From Siphonodentalium dalli (taxonomy: Eukaryota > Mollusca > Scaphopoda > Gadilida > Siphonodentaliidae): a DNA stretch of 64,000 nt. The stretch lies in assembly GCA_032622095.1 (NCBI GenBank), contig CP136069.1:156231043-156295042 (forward strand), given 5' to 3'. Positions 35,274 to 47,415 of the stretch are shown one piece after another. The notes below the pieces were generated by a model. That model did not search any database, was not told where the DNA came from, and was given only the letters and a program-made list of their open reading frames with translations. Numbering within the stretch: the stretch's first letter is position 1; each line of letters opens with the position of its first letter. The translations under genes and the position numbers were made by a program.

Positions 35274-35819
35274 TATATCGGAAATATCATTGAAATAAAC
35301 TCTTTGTAATTTTTTCTGGGGATAGAGGCTTTGTGTTTAATTTCACTTTAAAGACATATTGTGCCTTATTTCACTGAATAAAAACAACCAGTTAGTAGAC
35401 AAACACTATCCCCATTGGAAAAATGTATCAAAGAACTAAGTTGTCAAAAATTCCAAGCACATCGACTATACCATTTCAGAGAACACAACGGTTGAACTAC
35501 GCACAAATGTAAATATTTACAACTTTATTCAGGATGCTGTTTTTGGGCATAAACATTACGGCAATTATTGGGCCAATAATAGTCACTGCGTATAATTCGT
35601 TTATAACAATGACGCTGTTTTCTGACTATTTGTATATCAAATTACTTATTTTGGCATCATTATTTGGTATTCCTTCCGGGAACACCTCCGTGGAGTGTTT
35701 CACATCACATTAAGTTTCGTTCGTTTTGCAGGTCATTTGAATGAAGCAGCTGTGATGCCACCCAACAGTTAATCCTTTGGCTGTGATCTTACCATGTGAC
35801 TTGACAGACTATTTCCTGA

Positions 35820-36005
35820 TCTCAATATAAGAGGTCAGAGATCACCATATAATCAGATCATTGATTTCATGTGACTGAATAATTACTTACCTCAATTCTT
35901 GAGGTCAGAGGTCAGCGCACAATGTGGTCATAGAGTTGATGTAACTTGACAATTTCTTGACCTCAGTCGGAGATCAGTATAATCTGATCATCTAATCGAC
36001 CTGGT
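35820..36005 (+). repeat. Degenerate 85-bp repeats with AGGTCA motifs in 3' UTR exon
   Basis: Three units of the type GAGGTCAGAGATCA...TGATCAT...ATTTCATGTGACT. AGGTCAGAGGTCA at 35902-35914 is a direct repeat with 1-bp spacing. Confidence 0.6.
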
Positions 36006-36745
36006 TTTATTTTTTAAACTTGTGTTTGGAGGTCACTAAATGATGTGGTCATATTAAGAATGTTGATGAATATGAAATCATGTATTGGTTCATGAATGCT
36101 GTTGCTATGGTGTTGCTGTGGGGATGATGGGTTCTCTGTTGAGATGGATACATGTACTTGAGATTTTACTTCCACTGAGAAGTGACTATAAGTTGTGATA
36201 GTTCATATAGTTATTGTCCTCACTGATGAATTGTAATCTTAGTGCACAATTTAATAAATATAGTGCTTGGAATTCTTCAAAGGGAAGTTTCGCTACTGCT
36301 TCCAAGAACACCTGTGGTAATTATTAACTTAATATGGTTAAAACCAAAATTTTTAAAAGTTACCAAATTTTCTTCAATTTTCAATGCGCACCTTTATAAT
36401 GTTAATTAGGCTAAATATTGCATCCTGTTATTTATCTAGACGAACATTGGTAAGAGTAGATTAAATTGTGGTATGTATAAAAATGTTATAAAAAAACCGC
36501 TATGGGATCTGTACACATTCACACCAAGAAGAACATAAAAAAATAGAAGGAATTTGTTCTTATTTTTCGTTATCAACAACCCTCCAGTGATGAGATTCAA
36601 CATGTTAAAGCATTGTCAGTGAATATGAACTGTAACAATAAGTCATGTTTATGTCTTCAGCTGCGAACAACTCTAAAATACAGATAGCGGTGATTATTAT
36701 TTACAACAGTAATGGTGGCACTCAAGTCACCTTATATTATTTTAA

Positions 36746-37201
36746 CTCTTCCATGACTGGAGCTTCCTGAATTTTTGCGAAAACCCTGTGCCAATGCATT
36801 CTCTTATATATGCGAGTCGACCATAGGTCGCCTCGGATATATAAGAGAATGCATTGGCCTAACTAATTTTATATTATTTTTTATAATTGTTAAAGAATGC
36901 AGGAAAAAATTCTAAAAATGATGAAAAATTGTTAAAGAATGTAAGAAATACTGATAAAAAATGATAAAAATTGTTAAAGAATATAGGAAAAAATTCTAAA
37001 AAATAATGAAAATTGTTAAAGAATGTAAGGAAAATAATAAATAAATGATAAAAACTGTTAAAGAATGTAAGAAAAATTGTTAGGCCAATGCATTCTCTTA
37101 TATATGCGTGGCGACCTATGGTCAACTCGCATATATAAGAGAATGCATTGGCACAGGGTCTTTAATGTTGCGCCATCGCAGCTCTGGTTATGAAAGGGTT
37201 A
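36746..37201. mobile_element. Family A element with expanded spacer
   Basis: TTAACTCTTCCATGACTGGAGC to GAAAGGGTTAA. Between the hairpins is a 200-bp imperfect array of GTTAAAGAATGTAAGAAAAA units. Confidence 0.85.
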
Positions 37202-37248
37202 ACTGTAGTTGCAGCACTTTGCATAAATGTTCTGGCAATCACTGTAAT

Positions 37249-37684
37249 CAAACCTGCAAATAGTCTATGTCATTTGAAGAATGAGGTCCCAGAGGGTGAA
37301 TTTAGTGATGCTATGCTGCACAGCAGGCTAGCATCATAAAATTCACCCTCTGGGGACTTCATTCTGCTTAGGCCTCGTCTTCTGAGAAGTATCTTTAGTC
37401 TCAAATTAACATTGTTTTTTGTTACTTTTTCCCTTCTTGGAATTTCTGTATCCCCTAATACATAGATAACATGCATAATTGAGGTGACTAATGGGTGAAC
37501 ATCACCAACTTCAACTGGGGAAATTCAATCTAATCCTGGGTGTCCCATAGCAGTTGAGGCTTAAGCAGAATGAGGTTCTCAGAGGGTGAATTTGGTGATA
37601 CCAGCCCGCCGTGCAGGATAGCGTCACTAAATTCACCCACTGGGGACCTAATTCTGCAAATGACAGACACAATTTGCAGGCTTG
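37249..37684. mobile_element. Family H element
   Basis: CAAACCTGCAAATAGTC to TTGCAGGCTTG. CTGTAAT on both sides fits an 8-bp duplication with one mismatch. Confidence 0.75.
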
Positions 37685-38120
37685 CTGTAATGGGTAAAAT
37701 TTGGACACCTCGGGAAGCAGATATATTTTTAGGTGATATATTCGGATATGGTATCATTCGCGCAGGTTGTTATTTAATCGGCCAAGTATCAATAGATCTC
37801 TGTTCAAATTGTAAACGCTTTGAGGGCTCTTAAAGTAAACCTTGTTAGTGTTTCAAAATTCACTTTGCACTGTAAAGATTGAACATTTATAGGCTATCAT
37901 ACGATAGAAAGATTGAGAACCACAATGTACAGATATGATGCAACGCATGCCATATGCAATGACCTTAAGTTCTGAGAGGTTGAGATTATATATTTCACAT
38001 TGTTAATTCGAAGGAATTGTGATTAGTGCTTAGGCATAGTGCATAGGGTTAATGTATGGCAAAATAGAGAGAATCAAAAGTTTTGTTGTCAACACTCATT
38101 TTGTTGAAATAGATTGTATG

Positions 38121-38271
38121 CAAGCCTTGAAATAGGGTGTCTGTCATTTGCAGAATGAGGTCCCCAGAGGGTGAATTTAGTGATGCTACCCCGCATAGCG
38201 GGCTAGCATCACCAAATTCACCCTCTGGGGACCTCATTCTGCAAATGCCAGACACCCTATTTCAAGGCTTG
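38121..38271. mobile_element. Family H, single perfect hairpin with 8-bp duplication
   Basis: CAAGCCTTGAAATAGGGTG to CAAGGCTTG is almost a perfect 151-bp palindrome. ATTGTATG occurs at 38113-38120 and 38272-38279. Confidence 0.9.
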
Positions 38272-38337
38272 ATTGTATGACTGCATTACACAATTTCTGA
38301 TGATGTCACTTATTTTATTGACATAGTAGTATGGTCA

Positions 38338-39506
38338 TTAGAGAGTTAGACTGGGGAAAACATTGGTAGAAAAGCTTTTTTCGTCTCATTCGAAGCAGGA
38401 GTGTGTCCTGTATAACATATTCAAAATCCACTTTGGGGAAAATTTCCAATTCAACATGGCACCCAAATGGCAGTTGGTATCGGAAAATGTTGAAATTCTA
38501 TGATAGATGCACTGGTCAATGGGGAAATTAGTAATAAATTGAAATATTCACAAACATGGACTCGTCCCTGGCTCATAGGTGAACCACTATGGTGCTATCG
38601 CTCTGTAACATGCCCTAAGAGACCTGTATGGACCATCGCCATTTTAAAGTAGATGACGTCATTTGCATCATCGATCAAAACATAACGACGGAGTGTCAAC
38701 AGCAACATGACAATATAATCTGCTGAGATCAGGTACTAATCTATTAAAAGAGATGAGTGTTTCATTACAGTATAATGAGCATTGCGACGTACATGTATGG
38801 TTTATTATCACGGAGAGTGTTGAAAATTCCGGAAATGTAACTAGTATTTATACCGCAAGGGTATGCACTTCAGTTTCTGCATTACATTCAATAATTATCA
38901 TACCGAATGAAACTAAAATGTACTCTGTGGCGAAACACTACTTTATGTATTATAAATTTTGGCCTGATTTGCATGTATTCTGAGCAGAAAACCTGAAGAT
39001 GACAAGACGTAAATCATTGGTTTGACTTGCGCTGCAGTGACCGATAAATCCTTCAGATGGATCTTTTTTAGTGATTTGTGTACCCTTAAAGATATTTAAC
39101 AATGGACATCTATATTACCAATACGTATTTTCACTCCCAGGTGGTTATCAAATATGTTGCTTTTGTAGTGGCATGACTTTGCAGCCATTTTGATGGCTTT
39201 GAAACGCGATTGTATTATTTTCTGTCCGTGTTACTCTGTTCGCTCCAGTATTTTAATTTCACACAAACTGGTATAACTATGCAATTCCAATACCATAATA
39301 TATCGTATAATGACTTATTTTGAGAACTGATGTGATATTGACAACCATGTTGGCCGCCATCTTCGATAACATAGTTTCCCCAAAGCGGATTTTAGCAGAT
39401 TTTGGATATGTTATACATGGGACTTTCCTGTATAGAATGACACCAAAAATGCTTCTCTACCAATTTTTCCCAGTGGACGCCCATATTGGGTTACCATGAC
39501 CACACT
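38338..39506. mobile_element. Family L element, short form
   Basis: AGTATGGTCATTAGAGAGTT...CCAAAGCGGATTTTAGCAG-type ends of about 150 bp are inverted. The interior shows no convincing gene. Confidence 0.65.
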
Positions 39507-39739
39507 AGATTTATTGCAGAATCACAAGTTTCTATGTCACACATTTTGTTGACATGAATTTTATGACAGAATCACAAGTTTTGATGATGTCGCTCATGTT
39601 GTTTAATGAATTGTACGATGGTCACCCATTTTGTTTACTGATTTGTTTGAAGGTCACATTTTGAATATTTATCTTAGGGCTTTGTTGTCTTTGTTCATGA
39701 AAGCAAAATAAATGAGTATTAGAATGGTAAATTTGTTTT

Positions 39740-39765
39740 TGTACTACCCCCCCCCCCCCCCCCCG
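39740..39765. repeat. Poly-C tract
   Basis: A run of about 18 C within a CT/GA-rich stretch. Confidence 0.8.
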
Positions 39766-40009
39766 CCTCCTCCCACACTGGATTGACTTTGTCCATCTTT
39801 CCATCCATCAATGAAAGATATCTAAATCACCATCAGGTGCACTTTCAAACAAATGTCTAATGACACATTTGTATTTTCCATTCAAAAGTTATCTTCGCTA
39901 AATATTTGTAAATCTTTATTTTCTGTCCACAGCCCTTCATGCAGATATCCCAAACGTGAAACGGTGAGCAGGGAATGGGAAACTAAATTTTTTTATTTAT
40001 TCTGGCTGC

Positions 40010-40355
40010 ATTAAGAGGCACCACAGATGCTGCGATTAAAATCGTAAGTGGGGAAAATCGCAGGTGGAGCATCCACTGCGCATGCTCACGACAATATCGC
40101 AGCCATATCGTAGCGATCAAGCAATGTTTGATTTTTACCAGGAAAATTGTGGCGTGACCTTGGCAACATGCGCCATCGTAGCTGTCACATGACAATGGTC
40201 GCACTGGTCTCACAATTTACATGCCATCATGTGAATAAAATCGCAGCTGCAGACACTGCAGCACCATAGCTCTGCGGGCAAGCCACTTTTTTCCACCTGA
40301 GATTTTCCCCACTTACAATGTTAATCGCAGCATCTGCAGTGGCACTTAGGGTGGT
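40010..40355. mobile_element. Inverted-end element (ATGCTGCGATTAA ends)
   Basis: GGCACCACAGATGCTGCG...AAGTGGGGAAAAT pairs with the inverse at 40293-40355. GC-rich interior with CATCGTAGCTG-like short repeats. Confidence 0.7.
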
Positions 40356-40828
40356 GCCAAGATAACTTATTTCAGCATTGAAAGACATGATAGATTTTCG
40401 AATTCCCAGATCATATTATAATGATTATATAAAACATATTCCATATTATATACAATTTGAAAGAGGAGGCTCCAAAACTTTGTATTATCAACTTACCCAG
40501 TTGAATAAACTGAACATGTTGTTTTTATCAAGGTACTGACGTGTGTTCTGTGCATAGTTTCTATCTGGTCTGTACTGACATTCTATAATTCTCAATGAAA
40601 GGGAAATAACTCTATCTTAGTTTGTGAATTGTGATTTATTCTGGGTTAAATAATAGGGGAAGTCTTGGTGTGAATCTTAGAATCTCTATTACCTGGTGGA
40701 CACTCCTAGGCCACAGCTGTTCCATATTCTGGTGGAATATATATATGTTTGGTTCTTCTTCCAAACGGTATGGAATATGTTGTGAATAATGTGATTTGGG
40801 CATTCAAAAATTAACTGGACCTTTAACC

Positions 40829-41063
40829 CTTTGAGTGCCAGGTCGATTTTTGTATCAACCCATATACCCTGTGCCAATGCATTCTCTTATATATGCGAGT
40901 CGACCATAGGTCGCCTCGCATATATAAGAGAATGCATTGGCTTAACATTATTATTTTTTTTTTTTTATTTTTACAATTTTAATAATTTATTCTTATATTC
41001 TTTAACAGACTTATTTTGTAGGTTTAGGGCCGATGAGATCGGCCCCTGGCACTCAAAGAGTTA
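40829..41063. mobile_element. Family A element with GAGTGCCAGG ends
   Basis: TTAACCCTTTGAGTGCCAGG to CTGGCACTCAAAGAGTTAA. One hairpin and an A/T spacer. Confidence 0.85.
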
Positions 41064-41149
41064 AGATGGCCCGAGATGGCTTATCTCAGCATTGATAGAT
41101 CATGCATTTTTTTCAAAAACTAAATCTTCTGTAAACAAAGGTAAACCTT

Positions 41150-41583
41150 TAACCCTTTGAATGCCAGGTCGATTTTTGTATCAACCCATATACCCTGTGC
41201 CAATGCATTCTCTTATATATGCGAGTCAACCATAGGTCGCCTCGCATATATAAGAGAATGCATTGGCCTAACAATTTTTTTTTTTACAATTTTAATAATT
41301 TATTCTTATATTCTTTAAGACTTATTTTGTAGGTTTAGGGCCGATGAGATCTCATCGGCCCTAAACCTACAAAATAAGTCTGTTAAAGAATATAAGAATA
41401 AATGATTAAAATTGTAAAAAATTGTAAAAAACAATTGTAAAAAAAAAAAAAAAAAAAAATTGTTAGGCCAATGCATTCTCTTATATATGCGAGGCGACCT
41501 ATGGTCGACTCGCATATATAAGAGAATGCATTGGCACAGGGTATATGGGTTGATACAAAAATTGACCTGGCACTCAAAGGGTT
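41150..41583. mobile_element. Inverted dimer of the same family A element
   Basis: Two copies fused head-to-head at GATGAGATCTCATC (about 41343-41356), giving a palindrome of about 430 bp between TTAA sites. Confidence 0.85.
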
Positions 41584-41759
41584 AAGCCTTTCTATACTAA
41601 ATGGATTCTCCCTCAGATATAAAAATATACATTGGAAGAATCTATTATTCATTTGGAGGGGTTTTCAGGAAAAAATAAGCAGACAGATTATACGACTACA
41701 GAAGGAGTCCTATTTATTGCAGGGAATGTTCAGATGATAAGTTCATTTTGAAATGGTTA
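41584..41759. mobile_element. Family J element sharing a TTAA with its neighbour
   Basis: GCCTTTCTATACTAAATGG to CATTTTGAAATGGTTAA. Its left TTAA is the right TTAA of the dimer. Confidence 0.7.
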
Positions 41760-42077
41760 AAGAGCAGATCCATTTGAAAGCTGGAGTACTGTCAGATAAA
41801 ATATAATGATCGATTTTTTAGATTGAACTACTTGCTCAATTTAACAATCCAGATTTGTTTTTTTTAATTAAACTTGCTTTTAAATAAAAAATTTGAAAAT
41901 CTTAAAATCTAACGCTGTTATAACATCTGCCAGGGTATGCCAAGTCACCACACAAATTTGGTTGAAATTGGTCCAGGGATCTGGGAGAAAAATCGCAATC
42001 AGACAAAACGGAGAGACAGATTGTACTCTATATATATTATAGATACATTTCAGTGGCATCAAGTCTTGAATTTCCAG

Positions 42078-42162
42078 CTGCGAGGACCTGAATTCTGTGA
42101 GGACCTGATTTCTGTGAGGACCTGAATTCTGTGAGGACCTGATTTCTGTGAGGACCTGATGT
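42078..42162. repeat. 17-bp tandem repeat, five units
   Basis: GAGGACCTGAATTCTGT alternates with GAGGACCTGATTTCTGT. Confidence 0.9.
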
Positions 42163-42171
42163 GAGAAACAC

Positions 42172-42319
42172 TCAGGCATCAAAATTTGGTGCTGGTCATT
42201 AGCAGAGTGAGGTCCCCAGAGGGTGAATTTAGTGACGCTACCCCACATAGGGACCTCATTCTGTATGGCCTCATCTGCTATGGACCTAGACTCTGATTGA
42301 AGTTACCAGATGGTGATGT
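42172..42319. mobile_element. Left part of a family H element split by family L
   Basis: Hairpin GAGGTCCCCAGAGGGTG with most of its loop deleted, then GACTCTGATTGAAG spacer. It continues at 46608. Confidence 0.7.
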
Positions 42320-45300
42320 AGTGTGGTCGTCAGAGGGTTCGACCCAGAAGAAATTGGTATAGAAGCGGTTTTGGTGTCATTCGACGCGGGAGAATCTCGT
42401 GTATAACATATCCAAAATCCGCTAAAATCCGCTTTGGGCAAAATTCAGGATCCAACATGGCGTCCAACATGGCTGCCGTTAGTCAAAAGATACTCTGACT
42501 GAGATTAATTCGATAACAGTGAGAACAAATGTTGTCATATGTATACAAATGTATACATTTTTTGCAAAGGTAAAATGTTGTGCCACCTGTTTATGGCACA
42601 AATGGAACCCATCGTCCCAGATGGCCGCCAAAATGGCGGCCTAAACCAGAACATTTGAAGTTTTTGCCTAATATCTTAAAGATCAATTCCTGTTGTTTGA
42701 TAATGGTTCAGACTGGCGACATTGATTAGTCATATTCATGTTAATTCATCATTGGAGCAATGAAAGATACCCTAAATGGGGTCCCAGACTCATCTACACC
42801 CTCAAAAATTCGATTTTACAGAACGCGGTATAAAATTCCACAAAACTCTCCATTGTGATTACAGTCATATATCAACAAGAAATGGACAGAACTGTACAAT
42901 GTAAGTTGGGCATACCAATATCTATAAATACTCCAATTCAATTAAACCCAAATTGGCGCTTTGTCTCAAAATGGCGGTCAAAATATGGAAAATGGCGGAT
43001 ATTGATCACAGTGTCATTCAATCCATTATAAGTAGTGGTTGATGAATAAAATTGACTAAATAAATACGAATGTATACCTCTTTATGATGCCATTATGCTA
43101 GCTCTATATAAAAACTTTAAAATCAGTACAAAAAATGGCTGCCAAAATGGCCACCCGATGTGAAAAATACTATTTTCTATCACTTCTGTTTATCACTTGT
43201 TGCTCTCTGAACTGGGAAACAATGGGTATATTCTTTCAATGATCGTGTCAACTGATCATTACAGCAATTACATTTCTAATAGATTAGATCATAGTTTACT
43301 CTGGTCCTTCACTAATAAGTTATAACGAATGTGGTATGAAATTTAACCAAAATCGACTTTGGGGTTCTGGTCACATTTGATATTTAGGGATGAACAGATC
43401 TTGTCTACAAAATAATTGATCAAATAGACCAAATAGACAAAAAGAAACAATACATTTTATCTAATATGGTTCCAAAACGAAAATGGTAGACTCTGCCCAG
43501 CTTATCACATAATGGAAGTTGTGAGTGGTGGATGCAGTTGATAGTTGGCTCATATACATGTATGTGGCTCATATACATCAAAACTATTTATTTTCAATCT
43601 TTTGGTGTCTTCCCGCGGGTTGACACAATCTCGACTCATCAGTGCTATAATGTCGTATATCCATTTTGGCGGGAAATGAGTATTTGATAACATTCGAATC
43701 GTGAGAAAAAATCCAATCCGATGGGCCAAACTGTCCTTGCATTGGATGACAAATATTCGCACAAACCAGTGAAGCAAATGTCGTATCTCCAGCGATCTTT
43801 ACAATTATTTGTGCTATGAGGTCGTATGTCCAACAGCAGCCAATCGGACGCTTCAGGTTGTCCACGTGACTTCTGTTTTGTGTTTGTGAATTCTAAAATG
43901 TGTGCTATATGGCAGTATCTCCATGTTAGTCACGTGATCATTTGGTGATTTAAATTTTGTGATTGTTCCACACATTTCTGTATGATGATGCACATGGGTG
44001 AATTTTCATAGTGTAGAATAGGCACTTTTTAGTTCATAGACACATGCGATTGCCACCATATTTAGCTTAATCTGCATTTATTAGCACAACTTCATTATAG
44101 CACGGAAACGAATCGTCGCTGGCATGTCATATCTCCAAACAAGCTATTGCTTTTTAAAAGAAAACGAGGGAATAAACAGAAAACAATATGTGGTTCAATG
44201 AACAGCTAATGTCAGTTTTCATTGGGATAAATACAAAAATACGTCATGCTTTGTCAACATTAGGAGAAATGTTGTCTAAAAACTTCAACCTTCATTTTCT
44301 CGGAAAGTTGAAAATGTGTGTTACATTATAGCACTGATGCGACGAAATATTAACTATTCGGGCTCGGCCATCATTTTCAAGTTTCAAGCTGGAACTAAAT
44401 GTAGCCCATGGATTCCCCATTCGACATGTAAGAAAAGTAGTTTTACTCTGATCTCTTCCCAGATATCAACTCTCCGGTAAATGGTGATCTCTTATGTTCT
44501 AGAAAATACGTGTGCCAAATATATATATGTATGAAGAAACTATCCCCATACATTGTTTACACATCGACTCCGTAAGTATGTGGAGGTTTTCTTGGACAAG
44601 CGGGATTTTCAAACCTCGAAACCGTCCGTACAAACAATAAAAGTTAATAGGAAATGACGTTGGATGTAGGTCTAGAGTACGTCGTCCCCATGAAATAGTT
44701 TTCGTGTCATTAATTTGCACATATTTCGTGCTCTGATGAGCATGGATGAACGCCTTATGTGGCAGTTTGATTGTCTAACATCCGGAAAATAACATGTTCA
44801 TTGTTCACATTTCTTAGACAAACATGTTGTTAATCACCATGTTCATGTGGCATTTCTATCCAATGACAACCTTGAAATGCCAGTTAATCAAGCTAAATGG
44901 TTGATACCTTTACGCCTACGGGTCAGATCCAGCCGTGACGCACATTGTGTCTACATATCATTGATGAAATTCACTAAATGTGTAGAAGATATAGGTGCGT
45001 CTATATATGTACTAGAATGTTTCTATCCACATGTATATACCCACAATCGCATGACACGGAATTGTCACATAAAGTGTGAAGGGTATACAATGTACGTGCG
45101 AATTTTCATTTTTCCTCTTGATATTGAAGAAAATAATTTTACTTTGAAACTCCCCAGCTCCGATAACCAACTTGCCCACCAATTAAATAAACCCCAGATT
45201 ATTCGCTTTTCCCTCCTGTCCTTTTCACTTTCGCCAGCACTGGAAAACCTATTATAGCCTGATGCTTCCGGACTACCACCGATGCCCATATATTTGATGT

Positions 45301-46607
45301 TCCGAATAGTCGTTATAAGTAGAAATGTTGACACTGTGTTTTCAAATAATCCAGATTCGTAGCAATTTAATTTCTTTTTAATTAATTTCCAGATAGTCCC
45401 TCATAATAAGTGGACATCGTGTTGGATCCTGCAGTAGATACTGCTTAGTTGGAACATTTCGGGCTGAACTGATTGTGGTAGTAGATTATTGGCAACATGT
45501 TTAATAGGTCTGTCATCGTTAGCTCACAACCGAAGTGTTGTTTCGGCTTTCCTCTGAGCAGAACTTAAATTTCGACAATTTTCGGTGGCCATTTTGGTAG
45601 CCATCTTAGCATTTTGAATCGTGATTGGCTACTCATACCCACAAAAAACATTGATTTCAATCAATGATGTGTATTGGTGCCGAATTGGCGTTTTGTCGAA
45701 TGGGTTTTCGTGAATAACTACATATTTGCCATTTTCATTATTATTGGCGACCATGTTGGACGCCATCTTGAATTCTGTATTTTCCCCAAAGCGGATTTTA
45801 GCGGATTTTGGATATGTTATACACGAGATTCTCCCGCGTCGAATGACAACAAAACCGTTTCTTTACCAATTGCTTCTGGGTCTAACCCTCTGACGACCAT
45901 TCTAAATATCTGCCATTTTCCATATTTTGACCGCCATTTTGGCAGCCATTTTAAGACAAAGCGCCAATTTGGGTTTCATTGAATTGGAGTAATTATAGAT
46001 AATGGTATGCCCAACTTACATTGTACAGTTCTGTCCATTTATTGTTGATATACGACTGGAATCCCAATGGCGATTTTTGTGGAATTTTATACAGCGTTCT
46101 GTAAAATCAAATTTTTGAGGGTGTATATGAGAATGGGACCCCATTTATGGTATCTTTCATTGCTCCGATGATGAATTAACATGAATATGACTAATCAATG
46201 TCGCCAGTCTGAACCATTATCAAACAACAGGAATTGATCTTTAAGATATTAGGCAAAAATTTCAAATTTTCGAGTTTAGGCCAGCATTTTGGCAGCCATC
46301 TGGGGCGAGGCTTCCATTTTTTCTATAGATATGTGGCATAATACTTTACCTTCGCAAAAATGTATACATTTGTATTAATATGGCAACATTTGTTCTCATT
46401 ATGTCGAATTAATCTCAGTCAGAATCTCTTTTGACTAAAGGCGGCCATCTTGGACGCCATCTTGGATCCTGGATTTTGCCCAAAGCGGATTTTAGCGGAT
46501 TTTGGATATGTTGTAGCAGAGATTCTCCCGCGTTGAATGACAACGAGATCGCTTGTATACCAATTTCTTCTGGGTTGACCCCTTTTTTTGCGTACCACGA
46601 CCACACT
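42320..46607. mobile_element. Family L element, 4.3 kb with about 0.7-0.8-kb inverted ends
   Basis: AGTGTGGTCGT opens it and ACGACCACACT closes it. 42320-43170 is inverted at about 45900-46607 (CCAAAGCGGATTTTAGCGGAT, TTGACCGCCATTTTGGC and others). An extra end-like segment at 45690-45905 suggests nested insertion or internal duplication. The interior 43500-45680 has several open frames (for example 44847-45257 plus, 136 codons) without recognisable domains. Confidence 0.75.
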
Positions 46608-46815
46608 AATGTGCACCCATTTGGCACCTCGATTATGCATTGTGTCCTCTGCCAATTTTGGGATATAAAGAAATTAAACTAAAAAATTAAAATAAACTAA
46701 GCCTAAGCAGAATGAGGTCCCCAAGAGGGTGAAATTAGTGATGCTAGCCTGCTGCGCAGGGTAGCATCACTAAATTCACCCTCTGGGGATCAGCACCATG
46801 TTGTGAGGCCTGGAA
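46608..46815. mobile_element. Right part of the split family H element
   Basis: Resumes with ATGTGCACCCATTTGGCACC and a complete second hairpin. Confidence 0.7.
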
Positions 46816-47269
46816 ACAAATCCATCAACAAAAGTTACTAAATATCATTCTTTATTACATGATGCTACCCTTATTTCATACAATAAACCCATGTTATGAA
46901 ACGAACGTTGCATATCAAAATTTATAACAGGAAATAGTGCCATGTGACCTTTGACTTCCGGTTTCCGTGAAACATTGCAGGCTTTATAGAAGCCAATGTT
47001 AGTTTCACGTCCCATTTGTTGATTAAATTATATTTTATCAAGGTTTTGAATCATGTAATAAATAGAATCTATAACTCTTCCCAGTACTCGTAGATCCTCT
47101 GTATATGAAATAGCAATGAATTTGGCAACATAAATAAAATAGTTGGCATCTCAGGGAAAGCCTCGTCCCTAATAAAAACCTGCTTCATGTATATGACCTG
47201 AGATAAATAAGTAAATACTGCTCATCCATATTCATCAGAAAGAAGTCTTCATGGCAAAAGTGAACACTT

Positions 47270-47415
47270 CCATGACCCGAGCTTCCTGAAATTTTACATT
47301 GGTGCAGCATTAAGTTCCTGTGCCAGTGCATTCTCTTATACTGGTATATGCGAGTCTCCCAAGGTAAATATTGTTATGCCAATGTATTCTCTAATATATG
47401 CGAGGCTCCCTGTGG
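47270..47415. repeat. Family A remnant just past the PIGC stop
   Basis: CTTCCATGACCCGAGCTTCC...CCAGTGCATTCTCTTATA... with both hairpins truncated. It may lie in the PIGC 3' UTR. Confidence 0.6.

Larger units (their letters stand above)
34416..36275 (+). other. OXR1: OXR1 3' UTR with probable intron 34421-35731 and poly(A) signal
   Basis: A consensus donor, AAAA|GTAAGT, begins 5 bases after the stop codon. A matching acceptor with a polypyrimidine run, CGTTTTGCAG, ends at 35731. AATAAA at 36253-36258 is the best poly(A) signal. The putative UTR intron contains a family H element. The UTR exon carries repeated AGGTCA-like motifs (35840-36000). No transcript is available, so the intron is inferred from splice sites only. 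Confidence 0.5.

Noticed and set aside
36874-37125. 83-codon Phe-rich minus-strand open frame
   Set aside because: It is the translated A/T spacer array of a family A element.
43640-44130. Recurring TGTCGTATxTCCA phrase in the family L interior as a tandem repeat
   Set aside because: Four loose matches at irregular spacing; too weak to separate from chance without a computed alignment.
44847-45257. 136-codon open frame in family L as a possible gene
   Set aside because: No domain, splice sites or codon signal recognised; overlapping open frames exist on the other strand.
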